Of a stretch of 64,000 nucleotides of DNA, positions 1 through 8,728 are shown in pieces. The stretch is from positions 3,631-67,630 of the forward strand of contig JBKCNM010000058.1 in the NCBI GenBank assembly GCA_046297395.1, given 5' to 3'. The stretch is from JBEICQ01 sp046297395 (GTDB lineage Bacteria; Bacteroidota; Bacteroidia; UBA4408). The notes under the pieces are model-generated. The model was given only the letters and a program-made list of their open reading frames with translations, searched no databases and was not told the origin of the DNA. A program made the position numbers and the translations under genes. The stretch's first letter is position 1. The number at the start of each line of letters is the position of its first letter.

Positions 1-120
1 ATGAATCACTTTGGGGTTGTTGCTAAAAAACACATGCGTAAAAAAAACAGGGATAAATGCGAGAAATCGGCTCGCATCAAGGTTGGGAAAATAGGTGCGT
101 GCCTTAGGGTTTTTTGACAT
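1..120 (-). CDS. Acyltransferase-3 family membrane protein, N-terminal part only
   Basis: The reverse strand opens with an ATG at 120 and stays open to the window edge for 40 codons, so only the N terminus is visible. It reads a short polar leader followed by YFPNLDASRFLAF and a hydrophobic stretch ending FFTH. This matches the start of acyltransferase-3 (OafA/YrhL-like) proteins, in which an R/Y-x-P-x-L-D-x-x-R-F/G motif leads into the first membrane helix and its conserved histidine. Such enzymes O-acetylate or otherwise acylate surface sugars in the inner membrane. It is divergent from the T9SS operon at 176, with 55 bases between the two starts. The family call rests on 40 residues only. 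Confidence 0.6.
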   Translation of the reverse strand, partial: MSKNPKARTYFPNLDASRFLAFIPVFFTHVFFSNNPKVIH

Positions 121-156
121 GTGAAAAAGCTTTCCCAAAATGCACAATTTTTTGGA

Positions 157-164
157 TAACTTTG
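157..164 (+). promoter_or_regulatory. Bacteroidota -7 box (TAACTTTG) for the PorV/PorQ-like operon
   Basis: TAACTTTG fits the Bacteroidota sigma-factor -7 consensus TAnnTTTG and ends 11 bases before the ATG at 176. A TTTC at 131-134, 22 bases upstream, is a weak candidate for the -33 element. Confidence 0.55.
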
Positions 165-175
165 TGTTTTAAGGA

Positions 176-1255
176 ATGAAAAAAAATTTCGTTAAGGGAA
201 TCGTGCTCAGCCTGCTTCTGCTGGTGATTGCAGGGCATGCACAACCGGTTAAATACAGCAATGATTTCATGGCTATTGGGGTGGGTTCAAGGGCCTTTTC
301 GATGGGACATGCAAGGGTTGCCGGAGTAGAAGATTTGAGCGCAGGGTATTACAATCCTGCAGGACTTGCCAATATGCCCATGCAAAATAATATGCAGGTA
401 CAACTCATGCACAATGAGCATTTTGGTGGTATTATTAAGTATGATTATGCAGGGGTAAGCAAACGCATTGACAGCAGCAGTGTTATTGCCCTGAACATGA
501 TTCGCTCGGGCACAGATGATATTCCAAATACCCTCGATCTAATTGATGCCAATAACCAAATTGATTACAACAGGGTAAAAAGTTTTTCTGTAGCCGATTA
601 TGGGTTCTTACTTTCATACGGTAGAAAGAGCAAGGTTAAAAACCTCACCTACGGTGTTTCGGCCAAAGTCATCAGGCGTATCGTCGGCAGCTTTGCCAAT
701 GCCTGGGGCTTCGGCCTTGACGCAGGCATGCAATACAAGATTAAAACCTGGTACCTGGGCTTATCTGCCAGAGACATAACCGGAACCTTTAATGCCTGGA
801 ATTTTACTTTTACCGAAGACCAAAAAAATGTGCTTGCCACCACAGGAAATGTGATTCCCCAAAACGCCATCGAGGTAACCGTACCCCGTGCCGTTTTTGC
901 CTTTGGCAAAAGATTCGATTACAAAAAATTCAGTGCACTTACAGAAATTAATCTGGAAACTACTTTCGACGGCTTCAGAAACACCCTTATCCGTTCAGGA
1001 ACAGCCAGCATTGATCCACGCATCGGTGTGGAATTTTCGTACGCCAACATGATTTTTTTAAGAGGGGGTTTAAGCAATATCCAGGAAGTGAGAGAAAGCA
1101 ACAGTTTACTCCGCAAAACCATCCAGTCCAGTATTGGTATTGGGGTGCGCATCAAAATGATTCATCTGGATTATGCCCTTGCCAATGTAGGGCAGCAAGT
1201 GGGACTCAACAGCAATGTGTTTACGCTGAGGGCCGACATTGATTACAAAAAATAG
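176..1255 (+). CDS. PorV/PorQ family outer-membrane barrel protein
   Basis: A 359-residue protein with a signal peptide (residues 1-22, cleavage near GHAQ). The N-terminal region GVGSRAFSMGHARVA, followed by GYYNPAGLA, is the signature shared by PorV and PorQ, FadL-like outer-membrane barrels of the type IX secretion system. The rest is rich in alternating beta strands and ends in a strand-like DIDYKK. PorV carries substrates from the translocon to the PorU sortase; PorQ helps hold the attachment complex at the surface. The next gene, 6 bases downstream, encodes a PorU2-like C25 peptidase, so this is probably the PorV-type partner of that peptidase. It is not certain whether it is the main PorV or a paralogue; the pairing with a PorU2-type protein favours a paralogue. 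Confidence 0.8.
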   Translation: MKKNFVKGIVLSLLLLVIAGHAQPVKYSNDFMAIGVGSRAFSMGHARVAGVEDLSAGYYNPAGLANMPMQNNMQVQLMHNEHFGGIIKYDYAGVSKRIDSSSVIALNMIRSGTDDIPNTLDLIDANNQIDYNRVKSFSVADYGFLLSYGRKSKVKNLTYGVSAKVIRRIVGSFANAWGFGLDAGMQYKIKTWYLGLSARDITGTFNAWNFTFTEDQKNVLATTGNVIPQNAIEVTVPRAVFAFGKRFDYKKFSALTEINLETTFDGFRNTLIRSGTASIDPRIGVEFSYANMIFLRGGLSNIQEVRESNSLLRKTIQSSIGIGVRIKMIHLDYALANVGQQVGLNSNVFTLRADIDYKK

Positions 1256-1261
1256 GCACCC

Positions 1262-4200
1262 ATGCAAAGAAGGATTTTACTTTTTCTTTTCCTATTCCTT
1301 GCTTTTTTATATGGTTCAGCCCAGCTGAACAACAACTGGATTCATTACGATCAGCCTTATTATAAATTTAAAATCGCCAATACCGGTATGTATCGCATCC
1401 GTCCTGCCATTCTGCAGCAGGCCGGTATCAACCTGAACAATATCCATCCCCGGCAATTTCATATCATGGGCAGGGGCAGAGAAATTCCAATTTATGTAGC
1501 CAACGAAAATAATGCTGACAGCATTTTTAATGGAAGCGATTACATTGAGTTTTTTGCCGAGAGAAATTCAGCATGGGCGGATTCCCTTGTAACAGAAAAC
1601 ACAGGCAGGCCGCTGAACAGATATACCAGTTTGTTTAGCGATACCATTTGCTATTACCTCACCTGGGACAATTCCGGCCAGCACCTGCGCTATCAGACCG
1701 AAACCGATACGGTGTCTGTGGGTGTGGCACCGGCAGATTATTATCTTGCAGAGGCAATCAACAACTACAACTCTTCCTATGCCAGCGGAAAGGCAAACAG
1801 TGCAGAGAGTTTTTCACCGGAATTTGAGGAAATTGAAGGCTACTCCACCGACTATATCTACAATCCCACAACACCTGCTCAACCAGCACTTGGAACCTCC
1901 AATGTGTTTTCTTCCGGCCCTGCAGCGCAATGCAGCATCAGTGTTATGAGCAACACAGATCATGCCTCCTCAGGCATAGATAACGGAGTGCGTCTGCACC
2001 TAGGCACTTTGTCGGGCACTGTGCTTCTGGAAGAGCAATGGGATGGCGCCCAGGCAAAACATTTGGGATTTACCATCCCTGCGAATGCACTCAGTAGTCC
2101 GCAAACCGCATTTGCCATGCGGGTAATTTCAACCGCAGGGAACAACGCAAAAACAATTGGTATTTCCACTGTCTCCTGTATTTATCCGCATACCCACACG
2201 ATGGAGGCGCAGGCAGCTGCTACAATGATGATTCATGATCATCCTACATTGAACAAACAGGTTTATAGGCTTGGCAATTTTTCTCCGGGCAACGACACGG
2301 TAATGCTATACAACCTCAGCCAGAACAAAAGATATCTGACGCGTAAAACAGGAAATCAGTTTCTATTGGTGGTACCCAACACAGGTAATATCAAACGCTG
2401 TTTTATTTTCAACACCTCCTCTGTGCGTCAGGTAAACCAATTGGAAGCTTGCGGCACAAACGGTTTTTTTACCAATTACTTTGCCGCCGCTCCGGGTGCG
2501 GATCTCTTACTGGTTACACACAAGAGTCTGCTATCCGCTGCTCAGGGATATACCACATACAAAAATGCAAAAGGCTTCAACACATTGCTTGCTTCCATTG
2601 ATGAACTCTATGACCAATATGCTTTTGGCATCTTAAAAAATCCGCTTGCCATCAGGGGATTTGCAGCACATGCATTACAGGCGCTGACAGAGCCACCCAA
2701 AGGTTTGTTTTTGATTGGCAAAAGTATCCTGAGTCTTAATGCACGCACACAACCCAATTGGAATCTTAACTTGATACCTACCTGGGGATATTACGGTTCC
2801 GATGAACTCATCACCGCCAACATCGGTGGAGCGGTGGGATACGCCCCACAGATACCGGTGGGCAGACTTGCTGCCAATACCCTTGCGCATGTGAATGATT
2901 ACCTGGCGAAGGTCACTGAGTTTGAAAACCAGCCTAAGTCACAATGGATGAAAGAAATTCTTCACTTCTCAGGTGGCACAACCCAAGGGGAGCAACAACA
3001 ACACAGAATATTTCTTGATAATTACAAGCGAATCCTGGAGGATACTTTGTTTGGAGGGAGAGTAACAACCTATGCCAAAAGTACCACCGCACCTATTGAA
3101 ATTGCAGCGGGAGATTCCATCCGAAAAAGGATTGAATCGGGTGTGAGCATCATGAATTTTTTTGGACATGCTGCCGGATCAGGCTTTGATGTTTCTCCTG
3201 AACCGCCCGATCAATATAATACCGATGGAAAATATTCTCTGGTAATGGCAAACTCCTGCTATGTGGGAGATTTGCATCAGCCGCCGGATGCCACTTATCA
3301 ATTCGTAAGTGAAAAATACATCCTTACTCCCTCTAAAGGAGCCATTGCATTTATTGCTCAATCGAGTCCGGGACTTGGACCACCGGGATATTTTTACACG
3401 CGTGCCTTCTATGAGAACCTGGGGCAAAAAAAATATGGGGCCTCCATTGGGGCCTGCATCAAAGCGGCTATTGAAGATGTGCAGAATCCGCAGGATGAAG
3501 TGCTCAAGGAAACCTGTTTAACCATGACCCTCCATGGAGATCCCACACTAAGTGTGAATCCTTTTTCTGCACCCGACTATGAAATTACAAACGCTTCTGT
3601 TTCTCTTTCACCGGAAGTTATTACCACTGCTCAAGATAGTTTTAGGGTAAAAGTGGTGATTAAAAACCCCGGGCAAGCAAGAAACATACCTGTACTGGTT
3701 ACAGTGAAAAGATTTTTACCCGACAGCGTTACGCCCAGGGTATATACACGAACAATACCACATGTGTTTTTTTCAGAAGAAGTAAATTTCACGATCCCTG
3801 TTTACATCACACTGGCACCGGGAGCAAACCAGCTGGAGATTCAGATAGATCCTCTCAATCAAATATCCGAAATCAATGAACAAAACAACAGGGTAAACCT
3901 AACCTTTGATGTGAAATCGGATGAAATTTATCCAGTATATCCATACCGATATGGCCTTGTGGATACCAATGCCATCTTCCTGAAAGCTTCTACAGGCGAT
4001 TTGCTTGCACCTGAAAGAACCTATGTATTTGAGATAGACACTTTGCCCGGTTTCAATTCCTCATTTAAAAGAAGAACTTCCATTACCAAAAGTGGAGGCG
4101 TCATTCAGTGGGGCTTGCCTTTCCTGCTTTCCGACAGCATGGTATATTACTGGCGCATCACTCCTGATTCATTGCCGGGCGCAGGATACAAATGGAAGCA

Positions 4201-6298
4201 AAGTTCATTTCAATACATACGCAAGCGCAAGGGTTGGGAGCAAGCACATCACGGGCAACTCTGGGACAATGTATTAAGCTTGATCAATTACAATCAGCAG
4301 CAGCAAAAATTCACCTTTGATACCTTGCGTAAAACACTCACCTGCTATACATGGAGCGCACCTTCCGGAAGCATTCCACCCGATGCAGACTTGTTTGCAA
4401 CTGAATACCGCATTGATCAAAAACTGATCGAAAGTGCCGGTATCAGTTATAGTCCTTCACTGCATGTAGCGGTAATGGATTCTGCTACGCTCGAACCCTG
4501 GGAAATCCGTTACTTGTCCAATGGAGTCATGCTCAACCCAAGCCGTAACTTTGGTAATGCCAACGACAACCTACCCATCAACGGACACACGAGGTATTTT
4601 ATTTTTAATCCAGCGAATGTTGCTCAGATGAACGGATTAAAAAACATGTTGCTGAATGGAATTCCCAATGGAAATTATGTACTTATATATACATGGATTA
4701 ATGGGAGATTTCAGGCCTGGCCGGATACCTCCTTGTTTACTGTACTTGAAAACATGGGAGCAGATTCTGTCCGGTTCCTGCCCAATCACAAGGCATGGGC
4801 GTTTTTTGCAAGAAAAGGAGATCCTTCCTCTGCCATTGAATCTTTCAGCCCCGGCAACGGAAGGTATAGGGTTTCCCTCACAGCCAGCATGCAAGCCATT
4901 GTTAACAGAGGCAGCATCTATTCTCCGATTATTGGCCCTGCCATGGCATGGGATTCCCTTTCCTGGAACTCGCGTGTATCAGAGATTCCACAAACAGATT
5001 CAGCAAGTTTCGAATTGTATGGCATTCGCTATAACGGACAAAAAGATACCCTAAACCGGACCGGACTTTTCAGTGGGAGTTTTTCACTCACAGGTATTTC
5101 TGCACAAACCTATCCTTACATGCAGATGCGCTACTTTACCAAAGACGCCGTGAACCGCACACCCGCTCAGTTAAGTAGATGGCATTTGTTTTATAAACCT
5201 GCTCCGGAGTGTGCCATTAATCCGAATGCTTTACTGGAACTTTCTAATAAAAGTGTTCAGCAGGGAGAGAAACTGACTTTTAAAACCCTGATCAAAAACA
5301 TCTCTGATCAGCCCATGGATAGTTTGCTTGTGAAGTTCTGGCTCGAAGATGCCGGCAAACAAATTAGCCCTCTCCCCTTCCCAAAATCTGATTCATTGCG
5401 TGCCGGTTTTTCACAGACGCCCATGGTAAGCATAGATACCAAAAACCTTTTGGGGAAATACAAGTTGTGGATAGATGCCAATCCTTTTATACAGGAACTG
5501 AACAGGTTTGATCAGCCCGAGCAATACCGTTTCAACAATACTATGTATGTAGATTTTCAGGTAAGCGGAGACAAAACCAATCCGCTTCTCGATGTTACCT
5601 TTAACGGACAGCGCATCATGGATGGGGAATTGGTTTCACCCAAACCTGAGATCAGGATTACCTTAAAAGATGAAAATAAGTTTCTTGCCCTGAACGATAC
5701 ATCTGCATTTTCAGTTTATCTGCTCTATCCCGGAGAGGCTGCTGCGCGAAAAATTCATTTTCAAACTGCAGGCGGAGAACAAATGCGTTTTCAACCTGCA
5801 TCACTCCCCAACAATTCATGCGCCATTGATTTTGCTCCCAGCCTGAATACCGATGGTATTTATACACTTCGTGTACAGGCCAGGGATGCCAGCGGCAATC
5901 TTTCAGGAAAAAATGAATACAGCATCCGCTTCGAGGTGGTAAACAAAAGTTCCATCACAAGAGTGATGAACTATCCTAATCCATTCAGTACCTCCACGCG
6001 TTTTGTATTCACGCTTACAGGCCTCGAAATCCCTACCTGGTTTAAGATCCAGATATTAACCGTGAGTGGAAAGGTGGTAAGAGAAATTACACTTGACGAG
6101 TTGGGGCCTCTCAGAATCGGAAAAAATATCAGCAGTTTTGCCTGGGATGGAACAGATACTTTTGGCGATAAACTGGCCAATGGTTTGTATCTGTACAAGG
6201 TGTTTTGTAACATCAACGGAGAAGAAATAGAGCACAGGGAATCAGGCGCTGACGCCTATTTTACAAAAGAGTTTGGCAAAATGATTTTGTTGCGATGA
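1262..6298 (+). CDS. porU2: PorU2-like type IX secretion C25 (gingipain-type) peptidase
   Basis: A 1,678-residue secreted protein. Residues 1-20 are a signal peptide. After an N-terminal beta region, a gingipain-type C25 domain begins near residue 410 (ADLLLVTH). The catalytic pair appears as His636 in MNFFGHAAGSG and Cys666 in MANSCYVGD, the C25 arrangement. Beyond it lie CARDB-like beta domains around residues 775-885 and 1315-1440, and a C-terminal FlgD/T9SS-like domain from about 1568 (MNYPNPFST, then FAWDGTDTFGD, ending FGKMILLR). PorU is the T9SS sortase that removes cargo sorting tails and attaches cargo to lipopolysaccharide. Canonical PorU is nearer 1,100-1,300 residues; this length fits the longer class annotated as PorU2. 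It follows a PorV/PorQ-like gene by 6 bases and overlaps nth by ATGA. Sortase function is inferred from family and context. Confidence 0.8.
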   Translation: MQRRILLFLFLFLAFLYGSAQLNNNWIHYDQPYYKFKIANTGMYRIRPAILQQAGINLNNIHPRQFHIMGRGREIPIYVANENNADSIFNGSDYIEFFAERNSAWADSLVTENTGRPLNRYTSLFSDTICYYLTWDNSGQHLRYQTETDTVSVGVAPADYYLAEAINNYNSSYASGKANSAESFSPEFEEIEGYSTDYIYNPTTPAQPALGTSNVFSSGPAAQCSISVMSNTDHASSGIDNGVRLHLGTLSGTVLLEEQWDGAQAKHLGFTIPANALSSPQTAFAMRVISTAGNNAKTIGISTVSCIYPHTHTMEAQAAATMMIHDHPTLNKQVYRLGNFSPGNDTVMLYNLSQNKRYLTRKTGNQFLLVVPNTGNIKRCFIFNTSSVRQVNQLEACGTNGFFTNYFAAAPGADLLLVTHKSLLSAAQGYTTYKNAKGFNTLLASIDELYDQYAFGILKNPLAIRGFAAHALQALTEPPKGLFLIGKSILSLNARTQPNWNLNLIPTWGYYGSDELITANIGGAVGYAPQIPVGRLAANTLAHVNDYLAKVTEFENQPKSQWMKEILHFSGGTTQGEQQQHRIFLDNYKRILEDTLFGGRVTTYAKSTTAPIEIAAGDSIRKRIESGVSIMNFFGHAAGSGFDVSPEPPDQYNTDGKYSLVMANSCYVGDLHQPPDATYQFVSEKYILTPSKGAIAFIAQSSPGLGPPGYFYTRAFYENLGQKKYGASIGACIKAAIEDVQNPQDEVLKETCLTMTLHGDPTLSVNPFSAPDYEITNASVSLSPEVITTAQDSFRVKVVIKNPGQARNIPVLVTVKRFLPDSVTPRVYTRTIPHVFFSEEVNFTIPVYITLAPGANQLEIQIDPLNQISEINEQNNRVNLTFDVKSDEIYPVYPYRYGLVDTNAIFLKASTGDLLAPERTYVFEIDTLPGFNSSFKRRTSITKSGGVIQWGLPFLLSDSMVYYWRITPDSLPGAGYKWKQSSFQYIRKRKGWEQAHHGQLWDNVLSLINYNQQQQKFTFDTLRKTLTCYTWSAPSGSIPPDADLFATEYRIDQKLIESAGISYSPSLHVAVMDSATLEPWEIRYLSNGVMLNPSRNFGNANDNLPINGHTRYFIFNPANVAQMNGLKNMLLNGIPNGNYVLIYTWINGRFQAWPDTSLFTVLENMGADSVRFLPNHKAWAFFARKGDPSSAIESFSPGNGRYRVSLTASMQAIVNRGSIYSPIIGPAMAWDSLSWNSRVSEIPQTDSASFELYGIRYNGQKDTLNRTGLFSGSFSLTGISAQTYPYMQMRYFTKDAVNRTPAQLSRWHLFYKPAPECAINPNALLELSNKSVQQGEKLTFKTLIKNISDQPMDSLLVKFWLEDAGKQISPLPFPKSDSLRAGFSQTPMVSIDTKNLLGKYKLWIDANPFIQELNRFDQPEQYRFNNTMYVDFQVSGDKTNPLLDVTFNGQRIMDGELVSPKPEIRITLKDENKFLALNDTSAFSVYLLYPGEAAARKIHFQTAGGEQMRFQPASLPNNSCAIDFAPSLNTDGIYTLRVQARDASGNLSGKNEYSIRFEVVNKSSITRVMNYPNPFSTSTRFVFTLTGLEIPTWFKIQILTVSGKVVREITLDELGPLRIGKNISSFAWDGTDTFGDKLANGLYLYKVFCNINGEEIEHRESGADAYFTKEFGKMILLR

Positions 6299-6963
6299 CA
6301 ACAGCGAAACTCACTCTTGCTGAAAGATATAAAATGGTGCTCGACTGGTTTGAAGCACATGATGCTTCACCACAGACAGAATTACATTACCGAAATCCCT
6401 ACGAGTTGCTGGTTGCAGTAATTTTATCTGCACAATGCACAGACAAACGGGTAAACATGGTAACGCCGGCGCTTTTCAAAAGATTTCCGGATGTGCATGC
6501 TTTGTCAGATTCCGACGAAAAAGAAATTTTCTCCTACATCAGAAGCATCAGTTACCCGAATGCCAAATCGAAACATTTGCTTGGCATGGCAAAAATGCTG
6601 GTGGATTCTTTTTCAGGAAATGTTCCATCAGAGGTCAGCCAACTGATTAAACTTCCGGGTGTGGGACGCAAAACAGCGAATGTAATTGTGTCGGTGGTGT
6701 TTGACCAGCCTGCCATGGCTGTTGATACGCATGTATTCAGGGTAAGCAACCGGATTGGTCTGACAAGGGCTTCCAAGAATCCCCTGCAAACCGAAAAAAT
6801 ACTTCTCAAATACATTCCTCGTGAGAAAGTGGCAAGAGCCCATCACTGGATTATTCTGCACGGAAGATATGTTTGTATGGCAAGGAAACCGGCATGTGAG
6901 GCATGCGGCATCAAGCAGTGGTGCAGATACTACGCCAAGACTTACACATCAGAAGGAGCATGA
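6295..6963 (+). CDS. nth: Endonuclease III (DNA glycosylase/AP lyase)
   Basis: A 222-residue protein of normal length for Nth, which removes oxidised pyrimidines and cleaves the abasic site in base-excision repair. The helix-hairpin-helix LPGVGRKTANV holds the catalytic lysine, Lys126, and AVDTHVFRV holds the catalytic aspartate, Asp144; both are shifted six residues from the E. coli positions. The C terminus has the [4Fe-4S] pattern C-x6-C-x2-C-x5-C (CMARKPACEACGIKQWC). The start overlaps the porU2-like stop as ATGA, which suggests translational coupling and one transcript with the two secretion genes. Its 3' end overlaps a convergent hydrolase gene by 22 bases. Confidence 0.96.
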   Translation: MTTAKLTLAERYKMVLDWFEAHDASPQTELHYRNPYELLVAVILSAQCTDKRVNMVTPALFKRFPDVHALSDSDEKEIFSYIRSISYPNAKSKHLLGMAKMLVDSFSGNVPSEVSQLIKLPGVGRKTANVIVSVVFDQPAMAVDTHVFRVSNRIGLTRASKNPLQTEKILLKYIPREKVARAHHWIILHGRYVCMARKPACEACGIKQWCRYYAKTYTSEGA

Positions 6964-7751
6964 CATCGTCTGATGAAAGCCCTCAGGTACTTGAGGGCCG
7001 TTTTCTTCTCTTCAATGAAGCCCATGTGTGCCGATTGCCTTAAAATGCAAACCATCGCATCTTGAGGCATTGCAAACTGATATTCCACTTGATGTAGGGG
7101 CAAAACAGGATCATGCAAGCCCATCAAAAACAAGACAGGATATGGCGCAAACTGAAGGAGCATCTCTCGGTTTTTGCGTTGCTTCATTCCTTCGAGACAA
7201 GCGATGATTGCGCGACGCTCGCAAAACGAAGCAATACGGTTTAATTCAACAAGCTCGTTGGCAAACTGGACCATCCCGGGCGCATGAAATAGTTTTGGAA
7301 TAGCTGCTCTCACATACACTTCGGCATTTTTTTTCACTGCTTCTATCGCTTTGTCACGATCTGCACGCTTTTCGGCAGAATCGGCAGAGGCGGTAGAATG
7401 AAAAAGTGACAAGCCGCGAAGATGATCTGGAAACAATTCTGCAAACGCAAGAGCCACATATCCACCCATGGAATGTCCAATCATCACATACTTTCGCAAT
7501 CCAAGCTTGTCTAGCACTGCCTTTACTGCCAGGGCCATCATTTCCATGTCGTGCACATAGCCAAAACAGTCTGAACTGCCATGACCGGGGAGGTCAATTG
7601 CAATGACCCTGTATTGTTTGCAAAGCAAATGGAGATAAGTATCCCAAATGGCAGAAGACTCAAGAAAACCATGCAACAGAACCACACAACGCCCTTCGCC
7701 GGCCATACGATAGGCGATTTTTCCTTGTCTAAAGATAGCGCTGCCGGTCAT
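6942..7751 (-). CDS. Alpha/beta hydrolase
   Basis: A 269-residue single-domain alpha/beta hydrolase without a signal peptide, so probably cytoplasmic. The oxyanion-loop motif VVLLHGFLES is at about 23-32. The nucleophile elbow GHSMGG places Ser94. Asp214 in GLHDPV and His242 in SAHMGF complete the triad. The family includes carboxylesterases, lipases and C-C hydrolases, and the substrate cannot be read from the sequence. The frame extends four codons further to a TTG at 7763, but I chose the ATG at 7751 because a good promoter box (TATTTTTG, 7772-7765) lies 13 bases before it and would almost touch the TTG. Confidence 0.88.
   Translation of the reverse strand: MTGSAIFRQGKIAYRMAGEGRCVVLLHGFLESSAIWDTYLHLLCKQYRVIAIDLPGHGSSDCFGYVHDMEMMALAVKAVLDKLGLRKYVMIGHSMGGYVALAFAELFPDHLRGLSLFHSTASADSAEKRADRDKAIEAVKKNAEVYVRAAIPKLFHAPGMVQFANELVELNRIASFCERRAIIACLEGMKQRKNREMLLQFAPYPVLFLMGLHDPVLPLHQVEYQFAMPQDAMVCILRQSAHMGFIEEKKTALKYLRAFIRRCHAPSDV
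6979..7013 (+). terminator. Hairpin terminator after nth, inside the opposing gene
   Basis: GCCCTCA (6979-6985) and TGAGGGC (6992-6998) form a perfect 7-bp stem with a 6-base loop, followed by CG and a T-rich tract from 7001. It lies 16 bases past the nth stop and within the coding 3' end of the convergent hydrolase, so it would end the PorV-like/PorU2/nth transcript. Confidence 0.65.
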
Positions 7752-7764
7752 TTGTTTGATCAAT

Positions 7765-7772
7765 CAAAAATA
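7765..7772 (-). promoter_or_regulatory. -7 box (TATTTTTG) for the alpha/beta hydrolase
   Basis: On the reverse strand TATTTTTG matches TAnnTTTG and lies 13 bases ahead of the ATG at 7751. It supports that start over the upstream TTG. Confidence 0.5.
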
Positions 7773-7799
7773 AAAATACCCTTCAATCGTTCTTTAAAA

Positions 7800-7807
7800 T
7801 AGTTTTG
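7800..7807 (+). promoter_or_regulatory. -7 box (TAGTTTTG) for the TPM-domain gene
   Basis: TAGTTTTG matches TAnnTTTG and ends only 5 bases before the ATG at 7813. Transcription starting the usual few bases downstream would give a nearly leaderless mRNA. Confidence 0.5.
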
Positions 7808-7812
7808 CACAG

Positions 7813-8607
7813 ATGAACAGCGCAGGGAAGCACAAGTATTCCGCCATTTTTCTTATCCTCGTTTTGGGCTTTGTTACAAGTCTCAGAATACTTGCCGCGG
7901 AGTTTCCTCCCCGACCTGTTCCCCCGCACCTTGTGAATGACATCGCAGGAGTATTAAGTCCCCAACAGGCTGCAGTGCTTGAGCAAAAATTGGTGGCGTT
8001 CAGCGATACCGCATCGTCTCAGATTGCCGTAGTAAGCATACCCACAACAGGAGCATTCGAAATCAATCAGTATGCCACAGAGTTGGCGCAACAGTGGGGT
8101 ATTGGCCACAAGGGTAAAGACAATGGTGTGCTTTTACTGCTTGCCATTGATGACCGTAAAGCCTGCATTGCCACAGGATACGGCGTTGAAGAATACCTTC
8201 CGGATGCCATATGCAAGCGATTAATTACCCGCAGACTGGTGCCTGCCTTGAAACAATCAGACTCCTACGGTGGCATTGATGCTACCACAACACAAATGAT
8301 GCAGCGCCTCTCAGGAAAATTTGATACCCGGGGTGATAAAATAAGCGATAATGGTTTTCACATACCAAAACCCCTCATCGTTGTAGCGGTAATCATTATT
8401 CTCCTGCTCCTCATGCGTATCAATGGGGGCGGAGGTGGTGGAGGCGGCAGGACTTATGGCGGGAGAGGATTCTTCTTTTTCCCACCCATGCCCTTTGGCA
8501 GAGGTAGTTATGGTGGTGGTTCCTGGGGAGGAGGAAGAAGTTCAGGTGGATTTGGAGGATTTGGAGGAGGAAGTTTTGGAGGCGGGGGTGCCAGTGGAAG
8601 CTGGTAA
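7813..8607 (+). CDS. TPM-domain (YgcG-type) membrane protein with glycine-rich tail
   Basis: A 264-residue protein. A signal or anchor segment (about 9-30) is followed by a TPM domain at roughly 35-170 that starts LVNDIAGVLSPQQAAVLEQ and contains the typical QIAVVSIPT, WGIGHKGKDNGVLLLLA and GYGVEEYLPDA elements. A transmembrane helix follows at about 189-206 (PLIVVAVIIILLLLM), then a low-complexity tail rich in Gly, Ser and Phe, ending GGGGASGSW. The TPM domain was linked to photosystem II repair in plants, but in bacteria these envelope proteins have no settled role. The glycine-rich end with a final W is usual for the family. It probably faces the periplasm. Confidence 0.85.
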   Translation: MNSAGKHKYSAIFLILVLGFVTSLRILAAEFPPRPVPPHLVNDIAGVLSPQQAAVLEQKLVAFSDTASSQIAVVSIPTTGAFEINQYATELAQQWGIGHKGKDNGVLLLLAIDDRKACIATGYGVEEYLPDAICKRLITRRLVPALKQSDSYGGIDATTTQMMQRLSGKFDTRGDKISDNGFHIPKPLIVVAVIIILLLLMRINGGGGGGGGRTYGGRGFFFFPPMPFGRGSYGGGSWGGGRSSGGFGGFGGGSFGGGGASGSW

Positions 8608-8728
8608 GCCTCGTATTCCTTCCAAGAAGCGCATGATTACTAATCATCATTTGTTCGCATTCATAAAATTGCGAAACTGTATTTGAACAAGAGTTATTTG
8701 GCTAGGAAGCGCTAGAACTGCTTGTCAA

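Noticed and set aside
4656..5054. A 132-codon frame inside the PorU2-like gene
   Set aside because: It lies wholly within a larger well-supported reading frame and has no family features.
8631..8646. ATGATTA-C-TAATCAT palindrome after the TPM gene as a terminator
   Set aside because: The loop is a single base, the stem is AT-rich and no T run follows, so it is unlikely to terminate transcription.
8423..8686. An 87-codon frame in the tail of the TPM gene
   Set aside because: It is a frame-shifted reading of a glycine-codon run in the TPM-protein tail and is rich in Val/Glu only because of repeats of GGA/GGT.
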